A stretch of 8,851 nucleotides of DNA from Bacteroides sp. 43_108 (GCA_001915545.1 MNQS01000157.1:1-8851); one strand, 5' to 3'; shown: positions 1 through 8,430, counted from the first letter of the stretch. Notes: generated by a model not told the origin, from the sequence alone. Translations and numbers: made by a program.

Positions 1-302
1 ACAGATAATTTACGGTTCTGGGTCTCGGTCTTGCGGAATTCCAGTATGCGGTTTATCAGATTCAGCAGACGGGTGGCGCTATCATGAATGATGCTGATTT
101 TGTTGGCGTGTTTGGGAGATAAGGTGGCATCACTCAACAGGTCTTCCAATGGACCTAGAATCAGCGTGAGCGGAGTACGCAGTTCATGGGTGATGTTGGT
201 GTAGAAGCGCAGGCGTTCTTCATTCAGTTCTTGTTTGTTCAGACTTTGCTTGCGCTCCACTTCCAGTGAACTCTCTAAGTCCAGTTTACGTTTATAAAAA
301 CG
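1..302 (-). pseudogene. HTCS histidine kinase (HisKA) continuation, out of frame with the sensor; partial at left edge
   Basis: Reading the minus strand from the cgt codon at 302-300 gives R-FYKRKLDLESSLEVERKQ, then NKQELNEERLRFYTNITHELRTPLTL, an unmistakable HisKA H-box with the phosphoacceptor His codon at 188-186. LLNLINRILEFRKTETQNRKLS follows, up to the window edge. The frame is open throughout (99 codons from 299 to 3). It is the expected downstream part of the sensor encoded from 2692, but lies in a different frame (net -1). No ATG lies just upstream in this frame, so independent translation is not evident. The juxtamembrane FYKRKL motif is present, so the lesion lies within or at the end of the transmembrane segment. 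The ATPase, receiver and AraC-type domains would lie beyond the edge. I infer one broken gene rather than two genes. Confidence 0.8.
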
Positions 303-2692
303 AACAATATGACATAACCCAATTTGGCATACCAGGTAAGCCAAAGGGGAGGAGCAATTACCACTGTCAGTTGTGCTGCATTCTCGTTCCATTCCTGATT
401 GCGAAATCGGGTTTTCACTTTAAACACATAGTTGCCGTGCGGTATGTTACGGAAGGTGACCTGATTATCTCCTTGGGTGCTGTACCATGCATTCTCAAGT
501 CCTTCCAGCATATATGAAAATTCTACTTGTGAACTTTGTGTATAATCCAACACATTGAAAGATATGTTGAAAGTGTTTTGATTATAAGGTAGCTCAACAA
601 TTCTGTTACTGATTGGAACCGGTAACCGGGTATCCCTGCTTTCTGTCTGTTTATTATAGATAAAGAATTGGGTGATGGTAACAGGGGAAACTTCGCGTGG
701 TGATGATAGTTCACGCGGATTGAAATAACATGCCCCGTTTTGGGAGCCGAAAAACAGAGTACCGTCTGGAGTGATGCAAGTGGAACCATCCATGAAATCA
801 CCCATAGGTATACCGTCATGATAATTATAATTGTAGAATCTTTTGTTTTTTTCATCTAGACGAGAAATGCCACCATTGGTGCTTATCCATATATAGCCGT
901 CATGGTCTTCCTGTATGGCACGTACCTGTGTGTTTTCCAAACCTTCCTTTGCACCGAATGACACAAAGATATTAGGTTGACTTACATCTTTAAAAATAAT
1001 AATACCTTCCCGGGTGGCAACAAGAATGCGTTTGCGAGAATCTTCCATCATATAATTCACGGCATTGGATGGAAATGAATGGTCTGTTGTGAAATTATAA
1101 AGCTTTTTATCATCTTCATCAAACACCACTACTCCTTTGCCGAATGTTCCTACCCATAATTTTCCGTTTTTGTCCCGTATGATACCGTGTACCATAATAT
1201 CGGGTAACTGGGCGTTTAATTCTTTCTCGTACGACAATTGGTTATTAAAATAAGAATAAATTCCCGTTTGGGTACCTATCCATATCTTGCCGTTTATATC
1301 CTCACTGAAGGAGCAGATATCGAGGAACTCCGAGCCTTTATCTCCTATCCGGGTGATACGTCCGTCTTTGGGAGTATAAAGCAATATGCCATTTTTATAA
1401 GTGCCTAGCCACAGTCGTTCTTGTTTGTCTTGGTAAATCACATTGATATGTGTTTGTGGGTGCAGCCGGCATTCGTGTAAAGAGAAGTTTTTTGTTTTCT
1501 TTCCTTTTTCATAAATTCCTAATTCACCTTCTCCTCCCAGCCATATTTGGTGATTATCTGCCCATAATCCCCATACTTGTTTATTATTGATCTTACCTTG
1601 TTTTTCAATAGTATAGGCAATGGTGTTGAATAATGGCTGTGCATAACTGATAAAATCCACTCCACCGCGGTAGTTGCCAATCCAAATATTTCCGAATGAA
1701 TCTTGTATGATGCTTCGTGCATTGGGTCCGGATAATCCATGGTTGTCATTTGTTACCGTAATATTGGAGAATGTAATTTTTTCTGGAGATATAAATGTAT
1801 TTTCCCTGAGATTGAGAATACTCACTCCTCCCATGTTGGTACATATCCATAGAGTGCCGTCTTTCATTTGTTTGATATCAAGAATCTGATCTGACAATAA
1901 TGAGTTTTCATTTCCTTCTATGTGTTTGAATGTGATGAATTTTTCGCTTTGCGGATTGAAAAGTGCCAGACCGTTGTTGGTGCCTACCCATACGTTCTTA
2001 TTCTTGTCTATGCATAGAGCGCGTACTTCATTATCGGGAATGCTATAAGGATTATTGGGGTCATGCTGATAATTTTTTGCAGTACGGTCTTTAAGGGATA
2101 CAATGCTTAATCCTCTGAGATGATGGCCAATGTACAAATTGCCGTTACCGTCTTCTTTTGATACCCAGTTATTACCTTCCAGACCTTTTACATTCTTAGA
2201 AGAATAGGGGGTAAATAATTTGGTTTTCCGATCATAGTAATCAACTCCGAAATGATAATGTGTGATCCATAAGCCGCTGTCGGCAGCAACAGATAAGTCT
2301 GTGATATCATTACTGAGCATATAATTGCTCGTGGCAGGAATGCGTGATATGGTTTCTGTTTCATAATCAAAATAACAAAGTCCATCTCGTTGTGTGCCTA
2401 TCCAGACTTTGTTTTCATAGGGGTCTGCAAGTACGACATTCAGTTCGTTACCACTCAATCCTGAATTATTCTTGGTATAGATGTTGAATTGACGTCCATC
2501 AAACCTGTTAAGACCAGATTCGGTTGCTATCCATAAGTAACCCTTTTTATCTTGAGTAACACTGACTACATAATTGCTGGACATACCGTCTTCCACTCCC
2601 AGGCGTTTGATAACATAAGGTTGTGCAGATGCATGGAACAGATAAATAAGACTTAATAATAATGAGATTGAAAATGAATATGTGTGTTTCAT
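275..2692 (-). CDS. Hybrid two-component system (HTCS) periplasmic sensor half, frame-broken at its C-terminus
   Basis: Senses a glycan fragment in the periplasm and should activate the neighbouring PUL. Residues 1-23 are a signal peptide (cleavage likely ASA|Q). Then come 14 two-component propeller (Reg_prop) motifs, from LWIATESGLNRFDG (53-66) through LWVGTFGKGVVVFDE to LFFGSQNGACYFNP (646-659), matching the two seven-bladed propellers of the family. A Y_Y_Y domain follows at about 717-780. PPLWLTW (781-787) begins the usual run into the membrane helix, but only LGYVILFVFI remains before a non-homologous tail (NVNWT) and a stop. Family members continue into HisKA, HATPase, receiver and AraC-type HTH domains; here HisKA continues in another frame (about 302 to the left edge). 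The ATG at 2692 is chosen because the signal peptide follows directly. Transcribed divergently from susC. As read, the product is a sensor without kinase; an assembly or sequencing error is the alternative. Confidence 0.85.
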   Translation of the reverse strand: MKHTYSFSISLLLSLIYLFHASAQPYVIKRLGVEDGMSSNYVVSVTQDKKGYLWIATESGLNRFDGRQFNIYTKNNSGLSGNELNVVLADPYENKVWIGTQRDGLCYFDYETETISRIPATSNYMLSNDITDLSVAADSGLWITHYHFGVDYYDRKTKLFTPYSSKNVKGLEGNNWVSKEDGNGNLYIGHHLRGLSIVSLKDRTAKNYQHDPNNPYSIPDNEVRALCIDKNKNVWVGTNNGLALFNPQSEKFITFKHIEGNENSLLSDQILDIKQMKDGTLWICTNMGGVSILNLRENTFISPEKITFSNITVTNDNHGLSGPNARSIIQDSFGNIWIGNYRGGVDFISYAQPLFNTIAYTIEKQGKINNKQVWGLWADNHQIWLGGEGELGIYEKGKKTKNFSLHECRLHPQTHINVIYQDKQERLWLGTYKNGILLYTPKDGRITRIGDKGSEFLDICSFSEDINGKIWIGTQTGIYSYFNNQLSYEKELNAQLPDIMVHGIIRDKNGKLWVGTFGKGVVVFDEDDKKLYNFTTDHSFPSNAVNYMMEDSRKRILVATREGIIIFKDVSQPNIFVSFGAKEGLENTQVRAIQEDHDGYIWISTNGGISRLDEKNKRFYNYNYHDGIPMGDFMDGSTCITPDGTLFFGSQNGACYFNPRELSSPREVSPVTITQFFIYNKQTESRDTRLPVPISNRIVELPYNQNTFNISFNVLDYTQSSQVEFSYMLEGLENAWYSTQGDNQVTFRNIPHGNYVFKVKTRFRNQEWNENAAQLTVVIAPPLWLTWYAKLGYVILFVFINVNWT
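296..302 (-). other. Frame-change junction inside the HTCS gene
   Basis: On the minus strand the sensor frame reads ttg ttc gtt ttt ata aac, while the kinase frame reads cgt ttt tat aaa cgt (R-F-Y-K-R) over the same bases. Both readings look family-like across the cgttttt stretch at 302-296, so the break lies here. Adding one T would restore the frame, but only about ten hydrophobic residues (LGYVILFVFY) would separate Lys790 from KRKL, too few for a membrane helix. A longer deletion of 3n+1 bases between two similar cgttttt copies is therefore at least as likely (inference). Confidence 0.7.
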
Positions 2693-2713
2693 ATAAAGGT
2701 ACTTTTATGAGTA

Positions 2714-2721
2714 CAAATATA
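2714..2721 (-). promoter_or_regulatory. Candidate -7 element for the HTCS gene
   Basis: The minus strand reads TATATTTG, an exact match to the Bacteroides -7 consensus TAnnTTTG. It lies 21 bp upstream of the HTCS ATG, which predicts a very short leader of roughly 15 nt. No good TTTG-type -33 box is visible about 19-21 bp upstream, so the call rests on the -7 box and its position. Confidence 0.45.
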
Positions 2722-2778
2722 TAGTATTTTCTAAAATATTTCTGTTAATGTACATGACATATTCAGCATACGACAACT

Positions 2779-2802
2779 AAAAACTCGTTATGAACGATTT
2801 TT
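2779..2802. promoter_or_regulatory. 24-bp A/T-capped dyad, candidate regulator operator for the first susC
   Basis: The plus strand reads AAAAA, one unpaired C, TCGTT, a central ATG, AACGA, then TTTTT. This gives two 10-bp inverted arms apart from the bulged C. The dyad ends exactly 47 bp before the TAnnTTTG box at 2850. A 24-bp element with the same A5 and T5 caps and central ATG lies at 8519-8542, also exactly 47 bp before a TAnnTTTG box. Its position at roughly -55 to -80 from the predicted start suits an activator such as the HTCS AraC-type domain. The binding protein is inferred. Confidence 0.5.
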
Positions 2803-2849
2803 ATATCCTTCTTGCTCAGTTTTTCTCTACTTGTCTTTTACAATATTTT

Positions 2850-2857
2850 TATATTTG
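2850..2857 (+). promoter_or_regulatory. Candidate -7 element of the susC/susD promoter
   Basis: TATATTTG matches TAnnTTTG exactly. It is supported by positional conservation with TAAGTTTG at 8590-8597 upstream of the second susC, with the same 47-bp distance to the upstream dyad. There is no clear TTTG at the -33 position; CTTG at 2830-2833 is only 16 bp away. That would fit an activator-dependent promoter. The predicted leader is about 145-150 nt. Confidence 0.5.
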
Positions 2858-3010
2858 TCTCGGGAAAATAAAACAGATTAAAAATTCTAATGCTTATGAA
2901 AACATAGACTTAGGTTCTTTGCAGGTTTGGTCCGGATGCCTTTATATACAATTCGGAGTTAGGAATGAGAGTTTATTACCTTAATTAAATCTAATTATAA
3001 AAGAAAGACG
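2858..3010 (+). promoter_or_regulatory. Conserved susC 5' leader, copy 1
   Basis: This transcribed leader shares ordered blocks with the leader of the second susC (8598-8762): a GAAAA...AAAAC stretch just after the -7 box, the 12-mer TAATGCTTATGA at 2888-2899 (also at 8632-8643), ATTCGGA at 2951-2957, TTATTACCT, and A/T-rich sequence ending in ACGATGAAA. Conservation in a non-coding stretch suggests either recent duplication or a function in the RNA. I found no riboswitch class that it matches. Confidence 0.45.
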
Positions 3011-6000
3011 ATGAAAGAAAATTCGTTTAAAAGAAATCGAAAGGCTATGATGGCTTTGCTGCTTTGCACAGGTTTCATTGTAACTCAGCCAATCAGTGTT
3101 ATGGCTGAAGAGATTATGATTTTTGCTCAAACTGCTCAGCAACAAAAACAATCCGTTTCAGGAGTTATTAAAGATGCTACGGGGGAACCTGTAATTGGTG
3201 CTAGTGTGCTAGAGAAGGGGACTACGAATGGTACAATTACCGATTTTGATGGTAGATTTACGTTGAATGTAATTCCTGGCACTACACTAATAATCTCTTA
3301 TATTGGTTATAAGACGGTAGAAATGAAAACTGTAGCAGGACAACCAATAAATTTAACATTGACTGAGGACAGCGAAATGTTGGAAGAAGTGGTAGTGGTA
3401 GGGTACGGTACAATGCGTAAGAAAGACTTGACAGGTTCGGTAGTACAAATTAACCCTTCCAAGATTGCTGATCAAAATCCGACTTCTGTTCAAGATGTTT
3501 TGCGCGGTACACCAGGATTGCAAATAGGTTATGATGCATCGGCTAAAGGTAGTGATGCTTCTATTTTGCTACGTGGACAGAATTCTTTAGGTACCAATGC
3601 AAGCCCAATGATTGTATTGGACGGTATGGCTTTTTATGGTGAACTTTCTGAAATTAATCCTGATGATATTGCACAAATTGATGTGTTGAAGGATGCTTCT
3701 TCTGCTGCTATTTATGGTGCTAAGGCTGCTGCCGGTGTCATTATTATCACGACAAAGAAAGGTAAGGAGGGTAAGCCGGTTATTAATGTAGGTGCTAATC
3801 TTTCGGTTTCTAGAAAATCAGATTATCGCGATTATTTTGATGCGGCTGGTTATTTGAAATTTCATCAGGACTGGCGTAAAATGTATTATACGTATGGACA
3901 GGGTGAGGATGGTTTGTATGACTACTATCAAGCAAAAGATGGTAGTGGTAATTTGTTATATCCAGCTGGTTATTATGATGACCCCCGTACCTTGACAGAA
4001 GGAGAACAGAAAGCATGGGCCTCCAATATAGGTGTCAGTGGTATTGGTCTTAGTGAAGGTGAATCCATGCTTGGTCTGTTTGCCCGTCGTTTAGAATTCA
4101 ATAATTCTCCGATGATGATGGAAAATTTTTTGAATGGTCGTATGGTTGATTGGAATGATGCCACTTTCCGCACTGGTTTCAATCAAGATTATAATGCAAG
4201 TATTTCGGGAGCTACTGAACGTGTGAATTATTACTTTTCATTAGGTTACATTAATAATGAAGGAGCTGTACAGGGTAATGAATACAATGCTTTCCGTTCT
4301 AACATGAAAATCAATGCGAAGATTACAGATTGGTTGGAGGTAGGAGCGAATGTTAATTTCCAGGACCGTTCGGATGGAGATATTCAAGTATCTCTTGGAA
4401 GTAATTATTGGGATAATAATATGTTGCGTAATTCTCCATATGCTTCCATGTATGATAACAATGGTAATTATGAGCAATATCCTATGTCTGGTTTGCCTAC
4501 CAATGGTGGGTACAATTACTACTTTGATCGTCAGTATTACGATTTGGAAAAGGGGTATACCGTATTAAATACTATTTTTAATGCAAAAATTACTTTGCCA
4601 GCAGGTTTTTCTTATCAATTCAATATTGCTCCTCGTTATCAGTGGTTCTATGACCGTTATTGGATGTCTGCTGATTTGCCTAATGCATCTGCTGCTGATC
4701 GAGGTGTGAATCGTGGCTGGTCGAAAAATTTTGATTGGAATTTGAACAACACCATTACATGGGACAAGATATTTGGCGAGCATCATTTCACCGCAATCTT
4801 AGTACAAGAGGCTGAAGAACACCGATATTGGAGTGATAATGTTAATGCACGTAACATCACGCCGAGTGATGCTCTAGGTTTCCATTATACGCAAGGGGCT
4901 AACAAGACTCAGAGTGGCTTTAGTACTAATGATACTCATTATACTGCTGCTTCCTATTTGGGGCGTTTATTCTATAGCTTCAAGGATCGTTATATGTTTA
5001 CAGGAACATTCCGTCGTGACGGTTACTCCGGTTTCGGTTCTAATAATCCTTGGGGTAACTTTGGATCTGTTGGGCTTAGCTGGGTATTCTCTGAAGAAAA
5101 CTTTATGTCTGATGCTCACGATTGGATGGATATGGGTAAGTTGCGTTTGTCTTGGGGAACTAATGGTAACCGTGAATTTGGAGATGTTTACTCTACGTTG
5201 TCTAATTTGTCACTGGCAGGTGGAAGTATGGTATATTACCAAAATGGTAACTCGAACGTTGTCAATCCACTTTATATGAGTCGTTTGGCTGCACCTAATT
5301 TAGAATGGGAAAAGACTAAAGCGTGGAATATCGGTTTGGATTTTTCATTTTTGAATGGAAGACTTACTGCTAACATGGATTATTATTTGAAGAAAACAAC
5401 AGACATGATAATGAGCCAGCGTTTGCCGAGTTTTTCTGGTTTCGGTTCCATTATGGCCAATTTGGGTGAAGTACAGAACCAAGGCTTTGAAATCGCTTTG
5501 AATTCTACAAATATTCAAAATCGGAATTTTATATGGAATACTTCCGTAGGATTTTCTATTAATAAGAATAAAATTAACCATATCTACTATGATTATGACG
5601 AGAATGGTGTAGAGAAGGATGATACCTCCAATGGTTGGTTCATCGGTCAGGCAATCGGTACTATATGGTATTATGAAACCGATGGAGTTTGGCAGAATAC
5701 TCCTGAAGACATTGCTTCTGCTGCTTTGGTAGGGCAGAAACCGGGTGATCCGAAAGTGGTGAATCACTATACTGAAGATGACCGGATTTTAGAAGATGGT
5801 ACTCGCATACCTGTCTACAATGATAATGATAAGGTTTATCAAGGGACTACAGCTCCTCCTGTTTACTGGAATTTACGTAACGATTTCACTTTGTGGAAGG
5901 ATTTGACTCTTTCTGTTTCATTATACTCTTATATGGGACACAAGAGCCGTGCTGGTTATTGGTTGAATCAGGAGAACGGAGGGTCACAGGTAACTAACGG

Positions 6001-6319
6001 CTTTAATGTGGCAGCTCGTAAATATTGGACTCCTGATAATCCGACTAATGATTATTGTCGTTTGAATGCTGCAGGTCCCAATACGGGGCTGGCTAATGGT
6101 GTAGATAAAGTTTACAACCGTAGTTTCGTTCGTTTGGATGACATAACTTTGGGTTATACTTTGCCACAGAAATGGACTAGGAAATTTATGATAGACCGCA
6201 TCCGTCTTACTGCAAGCTGTAAAAACGTCTGTACTTTTGATAATTGGGAATATGGTGATCCCGAAACTGGCGGATTGGCTACACGCACTTTTAACTTTGG
6301 TATTAATGTAACACTCTAA
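3011..6319 (+). CDS. SusC/RagA-family TonB-dependent outer-membrane glycan transporter
   Basis: Imports oligosaccharides across the outer membrane using TonB-ExbBD energy, working with the SusD lid encoded next door. The 1102 residues fit the family (about 1000-1100). A long basic signal peptide comes first (residues 1-32, cleavage likely VMA|E). A carboxypeptidase-regulatory-like beta-sandwich follows (about 48-117: VSGVIKDATGEPVIGASV to ITDFDGRFTL). Next is the TonB-box region EEVVVVGYGTMRKKDLTGSV (125-144). The plug domain includes LRGQNSLG (187-194), NPDDIAQIDVLKDAS (216-230) and IYGAKAAAGVIIITTKKGK (234-252). The rest is a 22-strand-type barrel with aromatic-rich strands. No N-terminal secretin (STN) domain is present, so sigma/anti-sigma control is unlikely, consistent with HTCS control. 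The last residue is Leu (FNFGINVTL), where the family usually ends in an aromatic. SusD follows after 15 bp. The substrate cannot be told from sequence. Confidence 0.96.
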   Translation: MKENSFKRNRKAMMALLLCTGFIVTQPISVMAEEIMIFAQTAQQQKQSVSGVIKDATGEPVIGASVLEKGTTNGTITDFDGRFTLNVIPGTTLIISYIGYKTVEMKTVAGQPINLTLTEDSEMLEEVVVVGYGTMRKKDLTGSVVQINPSKIADQNPTSVQDVLRGTPGLQIGYDASAKGSDASILLRGQNSLGTNASPMIVLDGMAFYGELSEINPDDIAQIDVLKDASSAAIYGAKAAAGVIIITTKKGKEGKPVINVGANLSVSRKSDYRDYFDAAGYLKFHQDWRKMYYTYGQGEDGLYDYYQAKDGSGNLLYPAGYYDDPRTLTEGEQKAWASNIGVSGIGLSEGESMLGLFARRLEFNNSPMMMENFLNGRMVDWNDATFRTGFNQDYNASISGATERVNYYFSLGYINNEGAVQGNEYNAFRSNMKINAKITDWLEVGANVNFQDRSDGDIQVSLGSNYWDNNMLRNSPYASMYDNNGNYEQYPMSGLPTNGGYNYYFDRQYYDLEKGYTVLNTIFNAKITLPAGFSYQFNIAPRYQWFYDRYWMSADLPNASAADRGVNRGWSKNFDWNLNNTITWDKIFGEHHFTAILVQEAEEHRYWSDNVNARNITPSDALGFHYTQGANKTQSGFSTNDTHYTAASYLGRLFYSFKDRYMFTGTFRRDGYSGFGSNNPWGNFGSVGLSWVFSEENFMSDAHDWMDMGKLRLSWGTNGNREFGDVYSTLSNLSLAGGSMVYYQNGNSNVVNPLYMSRLAAPNLEWEKTKAWNIGLDFSFLNGRLTANMDYYLKKTTDMIMSQRLPSFSGFGSIMANLGEVQNQGFEIALNSTNIQNRNFIWNTSVGFSINKNKINHIYYDYDENGVEKDDTSNGWFIGQAIGTIWYYETDGVWQNTPEDIASAALVGQKPGDPKVVNHYTEDDRILEDGTRIPVYNDNDKVYQGTTAPPVYWNLRNDFTLWKDLTLSVSLYSYMGHKSRAGYWLNQENGGSQVTNGFNVAARKYWTPDNPTNDYCRLNAAGPNTGLANGVDKVYNRSFVRLDDITLGYTLPQKWTRKFMIDRIRLTASCKNVCTFDNWEYGDPETGGLATRTFNFGINVTL

Positions 6320-6334
6320 TTTCTGAAAAATATT

Positions 6335-8359
6335 ATGAAAACAAGCAATACGATATTTACAAAAGCATGTATGGTACTGGCTGCGACCGCTTTGGTGAAC
6401 GTTGGCTGTACGGATGATTTTTTGAAACAGGACCCTTTGTCGTTTTACAATCCCGAAAATACTTACACAACAGAATCTGGTTTGCAATCAGCCTTGGCTA
6501 TGTGTGATTATGGCTTGAAAGAAATGCTGATGGACGGAAATGGTAACGTGATGCCTATGGCTTCCCTTTATTTCATGACAGATATTGGTCTGTATGGGAA
6601 AACCGATGCGGGCGATATGCAAGATGATTTTGCCAATAAGATAACTCCGACATCCGGTATGAAAGGTGGTGGGGATGAGAATGCTATGTCACGTTTCTGG
6701 GACCGCACATGGAATAGTGTGACTTTTGCAAATACTATTATCTCCAATGTAGGTAAAGTAGAAGGGTTGGATCCCACTTTGCGCGATGAGTATTTAGGAC
6801 GTGCTTACTTTCATCGCGCCTATGCCTACTATCACGGTGTATTATTGTTTGGTGATATACCTTTAATTACGAAGCTGATTGAAGTACCTAAACAAAACTA
6901 TAAATCCACGAGTAAAGAGGCAATCTTCCAAATGTTGGTGCATGATTTGGAATTCGCTGTAAAACATGTGTCTCCACAGAAAGAGATCGGTTATATAGGT
7001 ACTGTCAACCAAGAAGCATGTAAGCAATTGCTTATCAAGTGTTATTTAGTTGTAGGTGAATATCAGAAAGCTGAACAATTAGCTACCGATTTGATTAACA
7101 ATCATGGTTTGGCTTTAATGAATGCTCCGTTTGGAACGAATGTTTCTTCTGGTAATCCGGAAACATGGCCGGTAGAACGTAATGTAATTTGGGATTTGCA
7201 TCGTGGAGTAAATATAACTGATGCTTCTAATACGGAAATGATTATGCCTATTTTGAATTATTATGCTGAAGGTTTCATTTCCTATCCGCAGATGCGAGCT
7301 ATGTGTGTGCATTGGAGTAATGGTATTATCCGTGATCCTCATAACTTAGGATCTCCAACTTATAATTATGCACGTACTGCTGGGGAATATGATGCGAAAT
7401 TAGATTGGGTACGCGCTATGGGACGTGGTATTGGTTGTTTCCGCACTTCTTATCATTATAATCAGACCATTTGGAATTATGATGGTGAAACAGATTGGCA
7501 GGATATGCGTCATAATCGAGAAATAGGTAATTGGATGGAAATGACGGATCTTAAATACAATAATCCAAATTCTGCTTATTATGGGAAAAACATGATGCTT
7601 TATGCACCAGAAGATTATTATGATCCGGAATCAGGTGATTTGTTGGTGAGAAAAGGGGATTTGCTTTGTTCTGATACTATTCGTAGTTGGTTCCCGACTC
7701 CATTGTACAAAGTATATATACTTGATCAAAATGCTGAAGAAAATATGGGGGCTAATCAGTTTAATGGAGCAACCAAGGGCAATAGTGTGTCTAATGGTAA
7801 TCTATACTTGTTCCGTTTGGCAGAAACTTACTTACTTCGCGCTGAGGCTAAGTTCTACCAAGGTAACCCGATTGGCGCTGCAGAGGATGTGAACGTAGTT
7901 CGTCGTCGTGCTAATGCCAAAAAGATGTTTACTACTGTAACTATCGGTGACATTGCTGATGAACGTGCTCGGGAATTGTATTTGGAAGAATGGAGACAGC
8001 CTGAATTGACTCGTATTTCTTGGTGTCTTGCTCGCAGTGGTCAGCCGGATGAATGGGGAGAAACTTATAATCTGTCTACTTGGGATAAGCAGAGTGGTAC
8101 GGATTTGAATGGAGGAAGCTATTGGTATAAGCGTACTACGCGCTACAACATTTTCAATCATGGGCCTATTGTTTCCAACAAGGAATTGAATTATCAAGTA
8201 GATAAGCGTAATCTGTTTTGGCCGATTCCCAACTCGGCTATTACTGCTAATACAGGTGCGCGGTTGCGGCAAAATTATGGATATGACGGCTATGATGAAG
8301 CGATTCCGATGTTTACTAATTGGGAAGAAGCAGTGGCTGATGAAGAATTGACAAAATAA
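6335..8359 (+). CDS. SusD/RagB-family surface glycan-binding lipoprotein
   Basis: Binds glycan at the cell surface and caps the SusC barrel. The N-terminus is a lipoprotein signal ending VNVGC, with the lipidated Cys at residue 25. It is followed by TDD, an acidic surface-export signal typical of Bacteroides lipoproteins. The TPR-like core includes YLGRAYFHRAYAYYHGV and LFGDIPL (153-177). The C-terminal SusD/RagB domain shows LYLFRLAETYLLRAEA (490-505), ERARELYLEEWR (543-554) and LFWPIPNSAITANTGA with RQNYGY near 627-651. At 674 residues it is at the long end for the family (commonly 500-650); no extra domain is recognisable. Translated from the same transcript as SusC, 15 bp downstream, with no Shine-Dalgarno sequence. 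An intrinsic terminator lies 71 bp after the stop. Glycan-contacting aromatic residues cannot be assigned from sequence alone. Confidence 0.95.
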   Translation: MKTSNTIFTKACMVLAATALVNVGCTDDFLKQDPLSFYNPENTYTTESGLQSALAMCDYGLKEMLMDGNGNVMPMASLYFMTDIGLYGKTDAGDMQDDFANKITPTSGMKGGGDENAMSRFWDRTWNSVTFANTIISNVGKVEGLDPTLRDEYLGRAYFHRAYAYYHGVLLFGDIPLITKLIEVPKQNYKSTSKEAIFQMLVHDLEFAVKHVSPQKEIGYIGTVNQEACKQLLIKCYLVVGEYQKAEQLATDLINNHGLALMNAPFGTNVSSGNPETWPVERNVIWDLHRGVNITDASNTEMIMPILNYYAEGFISYPQMRAMCVHWSNGIIRDPHNLGSPTYNYARTAGEYDAKLDWVRAMGRGIGCFRTSYHYNQTIWNYDGETDWQDMRHNREIGNWMEMTDLKYNNPNSAYYGKNMMLYAPEDYYDPESGDLLVRKGDLLCSDTIRSWFPTPLYKVYILDQNAEENMGANQFNGATKGNSVSNGNLYLFRLAETYLLRAEAKFYQGNPIGAAEDVNVVRRRANAKKMFTTVTIGDIADERARELYLEEWRQPELTRISWCLARSGQPDEWGETYNLSTWDKQSGTDLNGGSYWYKRTTRYNIFNHGPIVSNKELNYQVDKRNLFWPIPNSAITANTGARLRQNYGYDGYDEAIPMFTNWEEAVADEELTK

Positions 8360-8395
8360 TGATAGTTTTCAACAGGCGTTGTTGATACTGATAAA

Positions 8396-8414
8396 GCAAG
8401 TCTGATTAACTTGC
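8396..8414 (+). other. Small hairpin in the susD 3' untranslated tail
   Basis: GCAAGT and ACTTGC form a perfect 6-bp stem around a 7-nt loop (CTGATTA). A weaker stem, CAAC/GTTG, lies just upstream at 8370-8381. No T-run follows, so neither is a terminator. They may stabilise the mRNA 3' end ahead of the real terminator. Confidence 0.3.
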
Positions 8415-8430
8415 GAATTAGATTATAGGA

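Larger units (their letters stand above)
2693..3010. other. Divergent control region between the HTCS and susC genes
   Basis: This 318-bp, AT-rich gap holds no convincing gene. A 64-residue reading frame from an ATG at 2790 crosses the dyad, the -7 box and the leader, has no recognisable protein features and is not credited. From left to right the gap contains a minus-strand -7 box for the HTCS (2714-2721), a dyad element (2779-2802), a plus-strand -7 box (2850-2857) and a susC leader whose sequence blocks recur before the second susC. Neither start codon has a Shine-Dalgarno sequence, as is usual in Bacteroides. Confidence 0.7.

Noticed and set aside
275..310. Programmed -1 ribosomal frameshifting joining sensor and kinase
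   Set aside because: The T-run is out of register for a classic X-XXY-YYZ slippery heptamer in the sensor frame. The joined protein would still have a membrane helix that is too short.
523..855. Short reading frames on either strand inside the HTCS, susC and susD genes
   Set aside because: They overlap strongly supported coding regions in other frames and show no domain, signal or start context of their own.
2947..2955. TACAATTCG as an alternative susC -7 box, with TTTG at 2926-2929 as -33
   Set aside because: Poor match to the -7 consensus. The ATTCGGA part is better explained as a conserved leader block shared by both susC genes.
2790..2984. 64-residue reading frame on the plus strand between HTCS and susC
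   Set aside because: It starts inside the dyad and runs through the predicted -7 box and leader, with no recognisable protein features. The equivalent region before the second susC gave no comparable gene.
8370..8381. CAAC/GTTG hairpin after susD as a terminator
   Set aside because: The stem is only 4 bp and has no following T-run; the true terminator is at 8431-8474.
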